64,000 nt of DNA, taken from the NCBI RefSeq assembly GCF_020360975.1, contig NW_025408679.1, positions 2,294,001 through 2,358,000 on the forward strand. The letters run 5' to 3'. Under the pieces are notes generated by a model. That model saw only the letters and a list, made by a program, of their open reading frames with translations. It ran no database searches and was not told the DNA's origin. The position numbers were made by a program, and so were the translations under genes. This DNA comes from Hirsutella rhossiliensis (lineage: Eukaryota > Ascomycota > Sordariomycetes > Hypocreales > Ophiocordycipitaceae). This document shows positions 32,564 to 43,006 of this stretch, piece after piece. The first letter of the stretch is position 1. The number at the start of each line of letters is the position of its first letter.

Positions 32564-32975
32564 ACCCCTGGGTGAACAGGGTACACCCGGGTTCCCGCTC
32601 GTCATCAGGGCCAACGTCATGAGAGAACACCAGTTCACAACGTCAAGTTCAAAGGAAGAACCGAAAACAAAAAAAAAAGTTAATTGCAACAGAAGAATAC
32701 GTCAAGTACAATCGGCGTACCAACCACCATCAATTACTAACACAACCAGCTTCAACTTCGACAAATCACGCTTCAGTTGCTGAGAATAGGATGCTGAACA
32801 CTTGGAGAAATTGACCTTCAAGCAGGTCTGTCATGAAGCGAACAGTGGAACGGTTGGCGCAGCGTAAGATGATCTGTGGGGCTTGAGGTGTCATGCATCA
32901 GTGTATCGAACCGTCAATAGCCAGAGCGTCTAGGCCCTATAGGAAGTATCCTCCGGGCGAAATAAATCCATACCA
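32490..32975 (+). mobile_element. tRNA-derived SINE with LINE-like tail and 14-bp target duplication
   Basis: A perfect direct repeat TAACAGTCCGCAGT at 32476-32489 and 32976-32989 delimits the insertion to the base. The element begins with a tRNA-like head (acceptor GCCTCCA pairing with TGGAGGC, 32490-32563). A unique body with an A-rich stretch follows, then a 3' part from about 32700 that matches the 3' UTR of the Tad-like LINE (GCTGAACACTTGGAGAAA, CTAGGCCCTATAGGAAG). Shared tails and long target duplications are the hallmarks of SINEs mobilised by a partner LINE. Confidence 0.85.
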
Positions 32976-32989
32976 TAACAGTCCGCAGT

Positions 32990-33294
32990 AGAGAATAATT
33001 TTTACAGCAGAGAGAACATATACCCTTGATGGTTTTGCTATGCGCAGAAAGAGTGGGTCAGTATGGGGCATATGGTACTTCCCTCTGCTGGCATTTAATG
33101 TGGCATGCAAGGTCACATCCTTTTAGGCGCCAATCAGAAGCTCTGGCTATACAGGACGAATACAAACGGCACACAGGACGACTAAGGGCGCCCGACAGAC
33201 GTAAACTAGCCCCCTTCAGTCTATCGCTGTAGGTTAGTAAAAGCTCCCAGAATATTAGTCTGCACGCTGTGTCCCCTGTCCTGTCTCTGTCGCG
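32990..33294. other. Non-coding stretch
   Basis: About 300 bp between the SINE and the next LTR-like repeat. No gene or repeat is recognised. Confidence 0.4.
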
Positions 33295-33840
33295 AAGCAC
33301 GTCTGAGATCTTGAGCTCGGGGTGACTATAAGGGGTATATAGCTAAGGGCCTCGACGGGCTAGACAGAAAGGCAGCCTGCAGAGAGTTCTGAGGCTGCAG
33401 AAGGCTATTAGGAGACCGCATTAGGCAGCCACATAGGCTGTAACGTACTTCACCACCTAGTGAGCCACCCCCCTGTAAAATTTGATGGTGCGCCCCGCGA
33501 CGGGCGGAATAGGTACCGATTGACATTTTTACAGGGGGGTGGCTCACTAGGTGGTGTGGCTCACTAGGTGGTGAAGTACGTTAGAGAGACTGCATATACG
33601 GGGGAAGCTGACAGAACCCTCGGCGACTAAGGAAAGTCAGTATGCAAAGGGGCTGGGGAAAGGAGCCCAGCCCCCCTTAGATATTGTACCTATACAACTG
33701 AAAAGGGGATATCAATAGGGAAACACGGGATATAAATAGGCAGCCAGAAGAGGGCATTGCAAGAGGGGACAGAGACAACAAAAATACAACACAATCAATG
33801 CCCACTTGCATGCTCTCTTCGCGAGAGTCTCAGCCCGATT
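33295..33840 (+). repeat. LTR-like module, copy b, carrying a small MITE
   Basis: Homologous to 21570-21990 (minus) throughout, with AGCCACATAGGCT, GGGATATAAATAGGCAGCC and the terminal CATGCTCTCTTCGCGAGAG. Interrupted at a TA by a 139-bp MITE (33443-33581). It lies immediately upstream of the NmrA-like gene, whose start codon is about 180 bp beyond its end, so it could influence that promoter. Confidence 0.6.
33443..33581. mobile_element. 139-bp TA-flanked MITE
   Basis: Inverted ends ACGTACTTCACCACC and complement, flanked by TA at 33441-33442 and 33582-33583. The right arm contains an extra 17-bp tandem duplication (unit TGGCTCACTAGGTGGTG). The homologous repeat at 21.83 kb has a single uninterrupted TA at the same site. 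The first bases ACGTAC resemble the ends of pogo copy B, hinting at a pogo-type parent. Confidence 0.82.
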
Positions 33841-34017
33841 GTCGTGCAATTGCTCTTTATCGGCCAAAAATTCCGTGGCACAACTTAGCAACAGTATATA
33901 TTGCAATTACTTCGTCCAATTTGGGGTTTTGGACCTTGTTCTCAACGTGGAATCACTTGTTGACACATGCAAAAGTTTGCTCACCTTTGGCCGACGACCA
34001 CCATGCATCCAAATTCA

Positions 34018-35193
34018 ATGCCTTCCCCTAAAATTATCGCTGTTTACGGGGCCACTGGGAACCAGGGCAGAAGTGTTGTGCATGCTCTCCTGCGAGATAA
34101 ATCAGGAGGAATCAGACCTCGGGCCATTACTCGCAACTCAGAATCAGACTTCGCTAGGTCCCTAAAAGCCGCCGGCGCCGAGGTGGCCCAAGCGAATGGC
34201 TTGAACCCTGAAGATTTACATATCGCTCTCAAGGATGCATGGGGAATTTTCGTCAATACCGACTCTGATGATCCTGTATGTCCTATTGACCCGGTTTAGT
34301 GACCATCACTGTGCTAATTTGGGGTTGAGTCCATTGGCAATGTTGGGAGCCCAAGCGAGACGGATTTAGGCAAAGGTATCGTGGACATTGCGATCAAGGC
34401 TGGGATAAAATGCTTCGTCTACAGCGGACTGGCTTCTGCCGGTCTTCTCACGGATGGAAACGTCAAATCTGACTGTTTCGATGGTTTGTAATATTCCACC
34501 CTCGAGTGAGAAACATCGCCGTGGCATACTCAGGCTAACTTGAACTCAGAAAAGTATGCTATTGCGAAATACGCGGAGGCTCAACCATTTGAGTACGTTG
34601 CAACGATCTCCGCCGGCTGGTACATGGAGAATTTCCTCTCCGAAGAACTCTGCAGCGTTTTCGGCGGCTTCCCTCATTTTACCGACGAGGACAACGTTCT
34701 CACTCTCAGCTGGCCCTCGTGGGGTGGCAATGCGGAGGTGCCGTTAACCTCGATTGCGGCCGACTTCGGCGACTTGGTGCATGGGATTCTACTGCAACCA
34801 GCCAAGTTCAACAGGGCGTTCATTCAAGGGCTAAGCCAATCCCGCACATCGGAGGAGGTAGTGAAGGATTTTGAACAAGGTGAGATCGTCCTGTGCACGG
34901 CAAGTTTCATTTGCTAATGAATCTCAGTTACGGGCAAAAAAGCTCGATACATTCCCATGCAGGACTGCAAATCTTTTAACACCCGTGGGAAAAGGTTTTT
35001 GACCACTGTTCAGCAGATGTTCGACTACTGCCAGCAATGTGGCGGATTGTACTTCGGGGCGCAACCAAGCATCAGGGAGGCTGTTGAGCTAAAGCGTTTA
35101 GCTGCGGCGGCGCAAGGTCGGCCTCGGGAAGATGCGAGACTGCAATCCATGAAGGAGTTTTTCCAGGACCATTTTGGCGGGAAGGAGTTCTGA
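34018..35193 (+). CDS. NmrA-like NAD(P)-binding protein, four exons
   Basis: Predicted exons 34018-34275, 34330-34483, 34550-34879 and 34928-35193 with GT-AG introns of 54, 66 and 48 bp. They sum to 1008 nt, giving 335 residues. The Rossmann dinucleotide-binding motif is GATGNQG at residues 11-17, and the NmrA-family features continue with FVYSGL and a KYAIAKYAE segment. Such proteins are atypical short-chain dehydrogenase relatives that sense NAD(P) rather than catalyse; NmrA itself represses nitrogen-metabolite control. In-frame ATGs also exist at 33967 and 34002; I chose 34018 because the Rossmann strand follows directly. No lesions are seen. An LTR-like repeat ends about 180 bp upstream. 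Confidence 0.85.
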
Positions 35194-35226
35194 GGAGCAA
35201 TCCAGCACTACTCGTGCCCGCCCCAC

Positions 35227-36565
35227 TTAATTCAGCCCGAAGGGCGTTTGCCTTTTTGCCTTGCCTTGAGGAACGTTAGTGCCTTGAGGAACGAGGAACG
35301 AGTGACGAAAGGTTCTTAGGGTTCCTCCCCGGGGAGAAAAAAAATTCGCCATGCCTTGAGGAACGAGGAACGAGTGACGAAAGGTTCTTAGGGTTCCTCC
35401 CCGGGGAGAAAAAAAATTCGCCATCGATTTCCCCCCCGCAAATGCCGCCCTCTGATTCGCTGGCGTTCTCGCTTTTGATTCGTCGGTTGTTCTTTTCTCG
35501 CTTTTGATTCGTCGATGTTCTCGCTTTTCATTCGTTAATAAATAAAAATAAATAATGCCCTGCCCCCTTGCTGCCCCTTTTAGTTCCAGCTGCGCAGTTC
35601 GCTTCCAACGCCTCCGTAGACCATACGCCGCCGCAGACCACATAGAGGAAGGTGCCCAAGCCGGCCCGGCTTCTAACTCCGCCATAGACCACACGCCTCC
35701 ACAGACCACCCCCTTCGCCCGTCCTCCTGGCCCTTAACCTACACTCCTTTTACGTCAGAAGTGTGGAAAATGCAGGGCGCCTGCGTTACCTGCGGAGCCA
35801 GTCGGCCGCCTCCTGTGTTGTCTGCCTGCTAAGCTCCTCTAGCCGGGCCTGCGCTGCCGTCATCTCCTCAGGCACCCGGTTCCCCACTAGGTCCCGCTCC
35901 CGCACCTCTGATACGAGCATGATGCCGTCGAGCGTCGGGCACCGCGACAGCTGCACGTATAGGCTATACGGGTCGCACGACGACGGCACCGCCCTCCCTC
36001 GACCGTCGTCATCCTCGCCCCCCGCAGCTCCAGCGCCACGCGCTCTAGCGTCCCGCCCTGCACCTTATAGTCGGTGCAGGCGAAGGCCGCGGCGCACGGC
36101 AGGCCCCTCCGGCTGACGTCGTTGCGCTGCCATGGCCGCTTCCGCTGCGCTGTGATCTTGACGCTGATGGGCGTTAGCAGGATCGTCCCGGCAGGCATCC
36201 CGACGAAGTGGAAGTCCTTGGTCGTCTCCGAGGCCAGCACGATGCCCGCCGGCGGCCCGAAGTGCATGATGAGCTCCGCCGAGACGCGGTGGCCGGGAAG
36301 GCGCGGTCGGGGATGACGTCCACCGCCGTGTACCCGGCCCCGTTCACAAGCTTTAGCCCCTGGTGCGTGTTCTGGTTCACGACGACCGGCATGCCTGGCA
36401 CGAAGAGGAAGACGGCCGGCACCGGCGTCGCGCTGTCGTCGCCCTGGCCTAGCATTAGCACCGCCTCCTCTTCCGTCGGCACGCCGTCCCTCCACTTATG
36501 CTCGGAGAGGAAGACGCGCGCCGCCGTCCGCCGCCTCTCCGGAACGCGAGCGCCGCCTCTAGCGC
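35227..36565 (-). pseudogene. Helitron helicase C-terminus and 3' tail (inverted copy of the window start)
   Basis: From 36482 down, frames show VPAVFLFVPGMPVVVNQNTHQG, then (another frame) LIMHFGPPAGIVLASE, AFACTDYKVQG and finally YVQLSRCPTLDGIML (35786-35989). These are the last helicase motifs of a Helitron related to those at 36.6-50 kb but of another subfamily. Two or more frameshifts are present. A tail of about 500 bp follows. At about 36565 the sequence switches abruptly to the plus-strand Helitron B, so the two are fused head to head. Confidence 0.78.
35281..35424. repeat. 72-bp tandem duplication in the Helitron tail
   Basis: Two adjacent, essentially identical 72-bp units starting GCCTTGAGGAACGAGGAACG. 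Each contains a poly-A/T run next to CCCCGGGG. The unit start also occurs at 42760 and, inverted, near 42684 and 50215. Confidence 0.75.
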
Positions 36566-36567
36566 CC

Positions 36568-39500
36568 TTTGGCTATATCACCAAGTTCACGGTCGACAAC
36601 AAGACCCGTTCCGGAATCAGCTACCGCAAGCACGTGAAAGGACATATCGTCGTCTTTCCGAACAAGGTGGACGATCTTGTTACCACCGTTCTTCCCCATC
36701 CCTTGCTGCAGACCATTGAGAATATCCACGTCTCTTGGAGCGGTTCGGCTAAGCCTGGCTCCGCAGACGTCAGACACCTGCTTCAGGTGCGCAAATCTCG
36801 AGTGGCGGCCGCCCTGGCGTGGCTGCAAAGGAACAACCCACTTTACGAGAATATCGCAATCGACCAGGCAGAGATGGATGGCTGGCGGTATGCCGACGGC
36901 TCCACTGTTCCGACCGTCATCATGGACCGCATGCAGAGAGGAACCGTCGACCGTTGAGAGGACTCAAACTGACCACATAGTCCCGGACACTGATCGAGGC
37001 TTGGAGGAAAACAGTTTCAGAAGCATCGATGAAATTGTGAGCTCGATCGATGGCACCTTCGTCGACGAGTCTCGCGACTTGGACTGTACTCTATCGACTG
37101 AGCAGACTCGACCCTCTCCTGGTGAGCTGGCGACTCTTGTCCCCGACTCGGCTGCCATCGGCCAGGAAGTGGAAACCATATGTGAGACGTCTGCATCCGC
37201 CATGTTCCTCTTGATGGACCGGCTGCCTTTGCGGATACCGATAAGCTGTCGTTTGTGGCGGGCATGGCCAACGCCAATCCGGATCCACGTGGCCGCTCTA
37301 TACCATGCGTTATGCAGGTCCAAACTACGGGAGATCAGCCGTTTGTCCGAGTAGAACGTGGTGCGGACTTTGCAGACAACCTGCACGAAGATTTCTTCCT
37401 CGAACATTTCCCAAGCTTTTCCGTGGGAAGGGCGGCCCGAAATCGAAGGGCGACTCGAGTCGTAGCCGACAAAGCGACGCTGCCGACCGTCGTCCGAATC
37501 ACTCGCTTAGCTACTGGGCCAGATACGTATTGCAACGGCATGGAGGCCGATTCGCCACCCATCCTGTCTTTTGTTTCTTAGTATTCAACACCCTCCTTCG
37601 CTCCTCTAACCGCCGCATCAGCATGGTCCGTGTCGCTAAAGATTCCTTCCACAGGCTCGAGCAAGCGTATGCGAACTTGAACGAGGACCGACTGAAGAGA
37701 GCCGAGGCGGAGATGCGGGAGACAAGGACCACGTCGGACCCTGACATATCGGTCTTGCTTCGCGAGCTGTCGATTTTTGGCCACGCACAGCCGCTCTCGA
37801 ACGAATCCCGTTTGCTTATGCGGAGGAAGATACAAGCTGTTAACATTTGGGCCGGTATGCCTGCAGTTTGGATTACCATCAGTCCCAACGACATTAATAA
37901 TCCGATAAAGATGAAGCTTGCCATTCATAGGCTGCACGATTATGACTCTGCAAAGGAGCTTTTGGCCGATCTCCGTGAAAAGTACGACAGAATCGCCCTC
38001 AGCACCATGGATCCGGTCAGCTCGGCCATCTTCTTCCACCGAGAAATATCCTATTCTTTGACAAATACGTGAATACAGGCCGGGAATCGATCTTTGGGAA
38101 GATTAGCCACTACTACGCGACGGTGGAGACGAATGAGCGAGGCAGCCTCCACTTGCATGGACTCCTCTGGCTGGAGGGCAACATGCGGTTACCGAACCTG
38201 ATGGACGACATGGCCAATCCGCGGAAGAAGCATACCGTGCCCAGGTGATCCGGTATGTGGACTCTGTCTTTCATGAGTGTTTAGACGAAGATGCCGGAAA
38301 AGCCGTGCGACAACAGAGGAAGCCCATCGATCCCGTGGAGGAGGTCATGACCAGCACCTCGGCTCTCACTGCGGCCTTCGAAGACGAATCCAACTTCATC
38401 GCGTACTGTTGCCAAGTGCACTCCCACACGTACACCTGCCTCAAGTATTCTCTGAAGGGTGTCATCGAACAGGGGGCAGATCAACAGAGACGGACAGCCT
38501 GCCGCTTCAAGGCACCGTGGAAGATCGTCGAGGAGACAGGGTTCACAGAGGATGGTCTGCTTCAGATCCGGCGCAATCACCCGCTCGTCAACCGGTATAA
38601 CAAGTCATTGGCGGTCGGCCTTCGCCACAATCACGACGTCTCGATGATCTTGACCAAAACCAAGGGCCTGGCCATGGTGTACTACATCACGAACTACGCC
38701 ACCAAACTGGATACGCCGATGTGGAGGCGCATTGCTCTCGCCACCGAGGTTGCCCGCCAACTCCGCGAAGCCGGTCGTCCGACGTCTCGCGCACCAGATC
38801 CCGCCCTGCCCGACAACAGGCAGCAGGCAGTGTTGAACGAGAGCCGTCAATTCCTGATGAGAACGGCAAATCGGATCTTCTCCGAGCGACAACTCTCGGC
38901 CGTAGAGGTCTGTTACCACCTCCTTGGATATGATACCGACTTTACCAACGTGCCGCATTGGTCTTTCCTGAACCTGACGGCGCTCTATTGGGCAATCTTT
39001 CGCCTATGGTCACATCTCCGCCATCAGGCCGGCGAGCTGACGGACGCTGAACAGCCCGCGGAGACAATCCGTCTGAGGCAAGGAGGGCGAACCCTTCTAT
39101 ACCTAGACGCGTATGCGTACCGCGGCCATGTTCTACGAGACTTATGCCTGTATGACTACATGTCAATGATTCATTTGGTGCGTCGAAAAGGTCGGAGTGA
39201 AGACGACTCTCATATTTTCTCGATGGCCAGGATTCCGACTGTGACGACTGGATCCAAAAGCTTCGACGGCCCGACCAGTACGCCATCCCGATCTTCCAAG
39301 GATACATCAGCGACGACCATGAGGACGATCACCCAGTCTATATTAAGCGGTACGCTCTAATCCCCGGGACCGTTTTGGCTCCATCTGACACTGTGTGTAG
39401 AAACTCTGTCCTACATTTGGCGTTATTTGTCCCTTGGGAAAACTTCATTTCTGAGAGCCAAGGCGACATAACCGACATATGGACGACGCATCGATCGGGG

Positions 39501-41720
39501 CTTTGTCCCCGCCTCCGTTTCCATGTCTCCAACATTGGTCTTTTGAGAAAATCTGCCGAAGACGCGCGCAAGGACGCGAAGCTCTGGGCCAGTCGGTCGG
39601 AGGGCGACGACACAATTGACGTCGAGTACCCACTTGACGACGGCCGCGATGAAGAAGAGCCTCCAGCGCTGGCTCATCGTCAGGCCTACAAAGCTCTGCT
39701 CCAGATTTTGCGAAATGCCGTGCAGGATACGGACGCCACAAAAGACTCACCCGTCCTTGGAGGTCTAATACACGATCTGTGCGAAGAGAACCCGGCTGAA
39801 GAAGAGCAACCTTTTGTCCAACGTCAAGAGGATCTGTACCGGAATATGCCCGATCAAGGTGACGCCTTGTGTCAATTCCCCCATATCTCGAGACGATGTC
39901 CAAGCAGCGGCCAAGGCCCAACAACTATTGCATCTTCGGATGCTGGACGATATTGAGGGTGGTTCTCAGGGCACCGTACTATCCACGAATGGCGCCGACA
40001 TTGACGATACCCTTGCTCGCTACGGCGATATGGAGTCCGCCGCTGCGCTCCCGGGCAGTGACCTCAATGAACAAGGCCCTCGGATGCTTGTCGACGTCAG
40101 TCCGGTCACTAGCTTCGTGGAGATGGGACACACCACCGCGGCCAGCTTTACACTGAACTATCTACAGACCATGGCCCTTCAACTCGTTTGCCTATTTCTG
40201 GACAGGTATACGGCCAATCCGGACTCAGCGGGTCAGCATCTTCAATACACCGGCGGGCCGGGTGGCACGGGAAAGTCGAGGATTATCGATGCCCTGAAGG
40301 GCGTGTTCGCGGCGAGGAACCAGCCGCATCTTCTGCAGATAACCGGCACGTCGGGCAGTTCGGCGGCCCATATTGGCGGCACGACCATCCACTCGGCCTG
40401 TGGGTTAGATTCCCATCGCGATCCAAACAAACCGCCTCCCCCCTTCTCGGAGGCGAAGAAGTGGATCTGGAAACAGAAGCTGGTACTCGTGATTGACGAG
40501 GTCAGCATGCTGGGAGGAGCCACTCTGCACAACGTCAGTCGTCACCTGCAGGCACTCCGTGACTGTCCGGACGAACCGTTTGGCGGCATGCCCGTCGTCC
40601 TACTGATGGGAGACTTCTACCAGTTCGCCCCCGTGCGGGAAACAAGCCTACTGATCATCAGACCGCCGGACCGAACAGAGACCCCCCTGCGACAGGCGAC
40701 CATCTCTCACCACAGCGGCTGCAGATTGTGGCATCTGTTCAAAACCGTGGTGCTCCTCGAAGACCAAGTCCGCGCACGCAACGATCCCCAACTCCGTGCA
40801 CTCCTGGATCGAGTTCGTAACGGGCGCCAGACCCATCAAGATCTGAGCTTGCTCAACGCCAACATTGTAGGACGCTCGCAAATCACCTTCCACGATGGTT
40901 TGCGCGCTATAACGCCGCTGAACCGCACCCGGTGGGCCTCAACATGGAAGCTGTTGTGGGCTGGGCGCGCTTCAACAAGCGGCACATCCGTATCTTTGTC
41001 TCGACTCACACCTGGCGTAGCGGCGCGCTTTCTCCAGACATCGTAGCGCGAACCGTCGGACAAGGCGACGACTCTGCCTGCAAAGTCCCCGGCGTCTTCT
41101 TCTACGCCCAGGGCATGCCCGTGGTTGTCAACAAGAACGTCTACACTGGCCTGAAGGTTGTGAATGGGGCCGACTTTGCTGCCGTGGACGTAGTACTCGA
41201 TCCCAATCACCCGGGATACTGCTTGGCCAATGACGTGACCATCCACTTCGGGCCACCACTCGGCATTCTTCTGCAGTCCGAGGAGACGAATGCCTTGGCG
41301 ATACCGTCCCTCCCTGTGGGGACGGTACTCATCCGCCCGATGTCACATATACTTGACTCGACTAACTCTCACTTCAAGTTCTTGTCCGCAAGATGCACGC
41401 GACGTGGACTGCCCGTTGTACCAGCGTTCGTTCTCACTGATTACAAAGCCCAGGGTAAAACGTTTGTAGAAGTACTCTTGGAGCTGCGTGGAAATCGTCT
41501 GACCAATGGCGAACCCTCCAAATGCGATTTCACGAGCCTCTATGTTCAACTGTCCAGGTGTACTACGCTCCATGGCATCAAACTCCTCAGTCCCGTGAGA
41601 TACCAGGATTTTATTGACAATACGCTAGATCGAGCCATGCTTGATGGAATGCGCAGACTCACAAACTTGGCGGCGCAAACGAGACGGGCATATGAGGGTG
41701 GCGATTTAGAAAAGCAGTGA
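36568..41720 (+). pseudogene. Helitron B Rep/helicase polyprotein (frameshifted)
   Basis: Collinear with the Helitron C protein but in about eight frame segments: 36568-36957, 36955-37354, 37255-37581, 37305-38072, 38245-39360, 39375-39956, 39814-41046 and 40932-41720. Recognisable parts include the DUF6570-like N-terminal region, Helitron_like_N, the HUH motif HLHGLLWLEG, the tyrosine motif YYITNYATK, Walker A GGPGGTGKS, Walker B VLVIDEVSM and helicase motif VI (YVQLSRCTTL). The breaks are mostly one-base indels relative to copy C. It could not make a working transposase as read. Confidence 0.85.
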
Positions 41721-41770
41721 CACTGGTCAATCCGATCGTCCACATGTACGCCTTTTCGTGCGTGGAAGAG

Positions 41771-42516
41771 TCACACCTGATAAGGTGACCGGGCCGCACG
41801 CCAATCATCCGGATCTCGCTCCCCTCCCTTCCCAGGACGTAAGCGCTTTTGCTCCTCACAATAATTTACCCACCATTTCTCGAACGCCTGGCGGCTGTAA
41901 AGCCATCTCGGCGGCCCTTCTCCTTCCCCGAACAGGTCGAGGATATGGTCGCAGAACATCCACACTCCTTCAAGATGCTGCGGATAAAATGGCCTCCTGT
42001 CCTTGCGCGCGACCACGACGGTGCCAACTTGTGACTGCCATTCTGGAGGTGCAAACCCGGAGTCGGCATCAATATTGAGGTACGTAGCAATCTGGTTGTC
42101 GAGGTCTGCCTCGTTGACGGACTGAGTCCCCGTCCGATAGAGGACCAGCGGGACCTCGATGAGCGCTGGGACGGAGGGCACCGACTGCGAAAACATATCA
42201 TGATTCGCAGGGATTGTAGTGGCAGACCAGAGGGGAAACTTGCGTTTCTCGGCCTCGCATCGGACAATGACAGCTTCGACATGCCCCGACTTGCTGTGCG
42301 TTTCCCTCAAACCTGACGTACCCATCGGCGGCGAGGCATGCGTGGCCGGCGGGGGGGGGTTGCCGCTGGCGCTTGCTGGGGCGATGTCTCTGGCTCCGAA
42401 TCGGTGCCGATGTTGTCCCACTTTGAGTAATCAATCGGAGGCATTGGGTCGATTCTTGAAAAATTGTTACCCTTCACTGCATAATTCGCAACGGTTCGGA
42501 CTCCTTCGACCTTCAA
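41771..42516 (-). pseudogene. Conserved-looking fungal hypothetical protein, cargo of Helitron B
   Basis: A minus-strand gene of about 248 codons starting MKVEGVRTVANYAVKG, with DYSKWDNIGTDSEPE and a Pro/Ala-rich linker. One frameshift in a G-run near 42350 then leads to a folded part with conserved-looking VGTVVVARKDRRPFYPQHL and YSRQAFEKWWVNY. I do not recognise a named domain. The protein has the character of fungal genes often seen with MYND proteins, but this is an impression only. It lies antisense to the Helitron, 50 bp after the helicase stop. Because the shared Helitron 3' end lies beyond it, it appears to be captured. Confidence 0.55.
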
Positions 42517-42693
42517 GATGATGGCTCCTGAAAAGGCTCCATTACGTCCTTACCCCGCCCTAAGCCTATCGTGTTGTGGCGGGGTAAAACGGCGTCCAAG
42601 CCACACTATCGGGAGCAAGCCTCATCTTTCCTTTCAACAGACTTGTCAGTGTCAAACCAAACCGAATGCTTCAGTCCCGTTCCTCAAGGCATT

Positions 42694-42722
42694 GGCGGAC
42701 CCTGCAAGGGCCGGTCTCCTGT
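42694..42722 (+). other. Helitron B 3'-terminal hairpin
   Basis: CCCT...AGGG flanked by GACC...GGTC, ending TCTCCTGT. The same arrangement is at 50228-50256. Confidence 0.55.
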
Positions 42723-43006
42723 GGGAGACCTCGTTACGATACATATGGTCTCGTGCACGTGCCTTGAGGAACGAGGAACGACGTGACGAAAGGATCTTTC
42801 TTCCGCCTCTTTCCCCCGCAAACCTTCCACCCCCCCTACGCACGGACCGCATGCCGCTCCGTGCCCACCAGCCACTTTCACCGCCACCTGCGGCCCGCTC
42901 CGGGCCCACCTTCTTCCTGCTGCCCGCTCCGGTCCATATCTTCCTCGCCGGATTCTTACTCCCGGCCGGCCGCCGGTAACTGCTCCTTTTTGTCCCCGTG
43001 CACGAT

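Larger units (their letters stand above)
36565..42722 (+). mobile_element. Helitron B with antisense cargo gene, 5'-truncated
   Basis: Contains a degraded Rep/helicase (36568-41720) very similar to that of Helitron C, a minus-strand gene (41771-42516) in the space between the helicase and the 3' end, and a 3' terminus at 42722. The last 110-130 bp match those of Helitron C (CCGAATGCT, CCCGTTCCTCAAGGCATTGG, a GC hairpin, TCTCCTGT). The 5' end is missing: sequence homologous to Helitron C begins mid-protein at 36565, at the junction with the inverted fragment. Confidence 0.75.
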
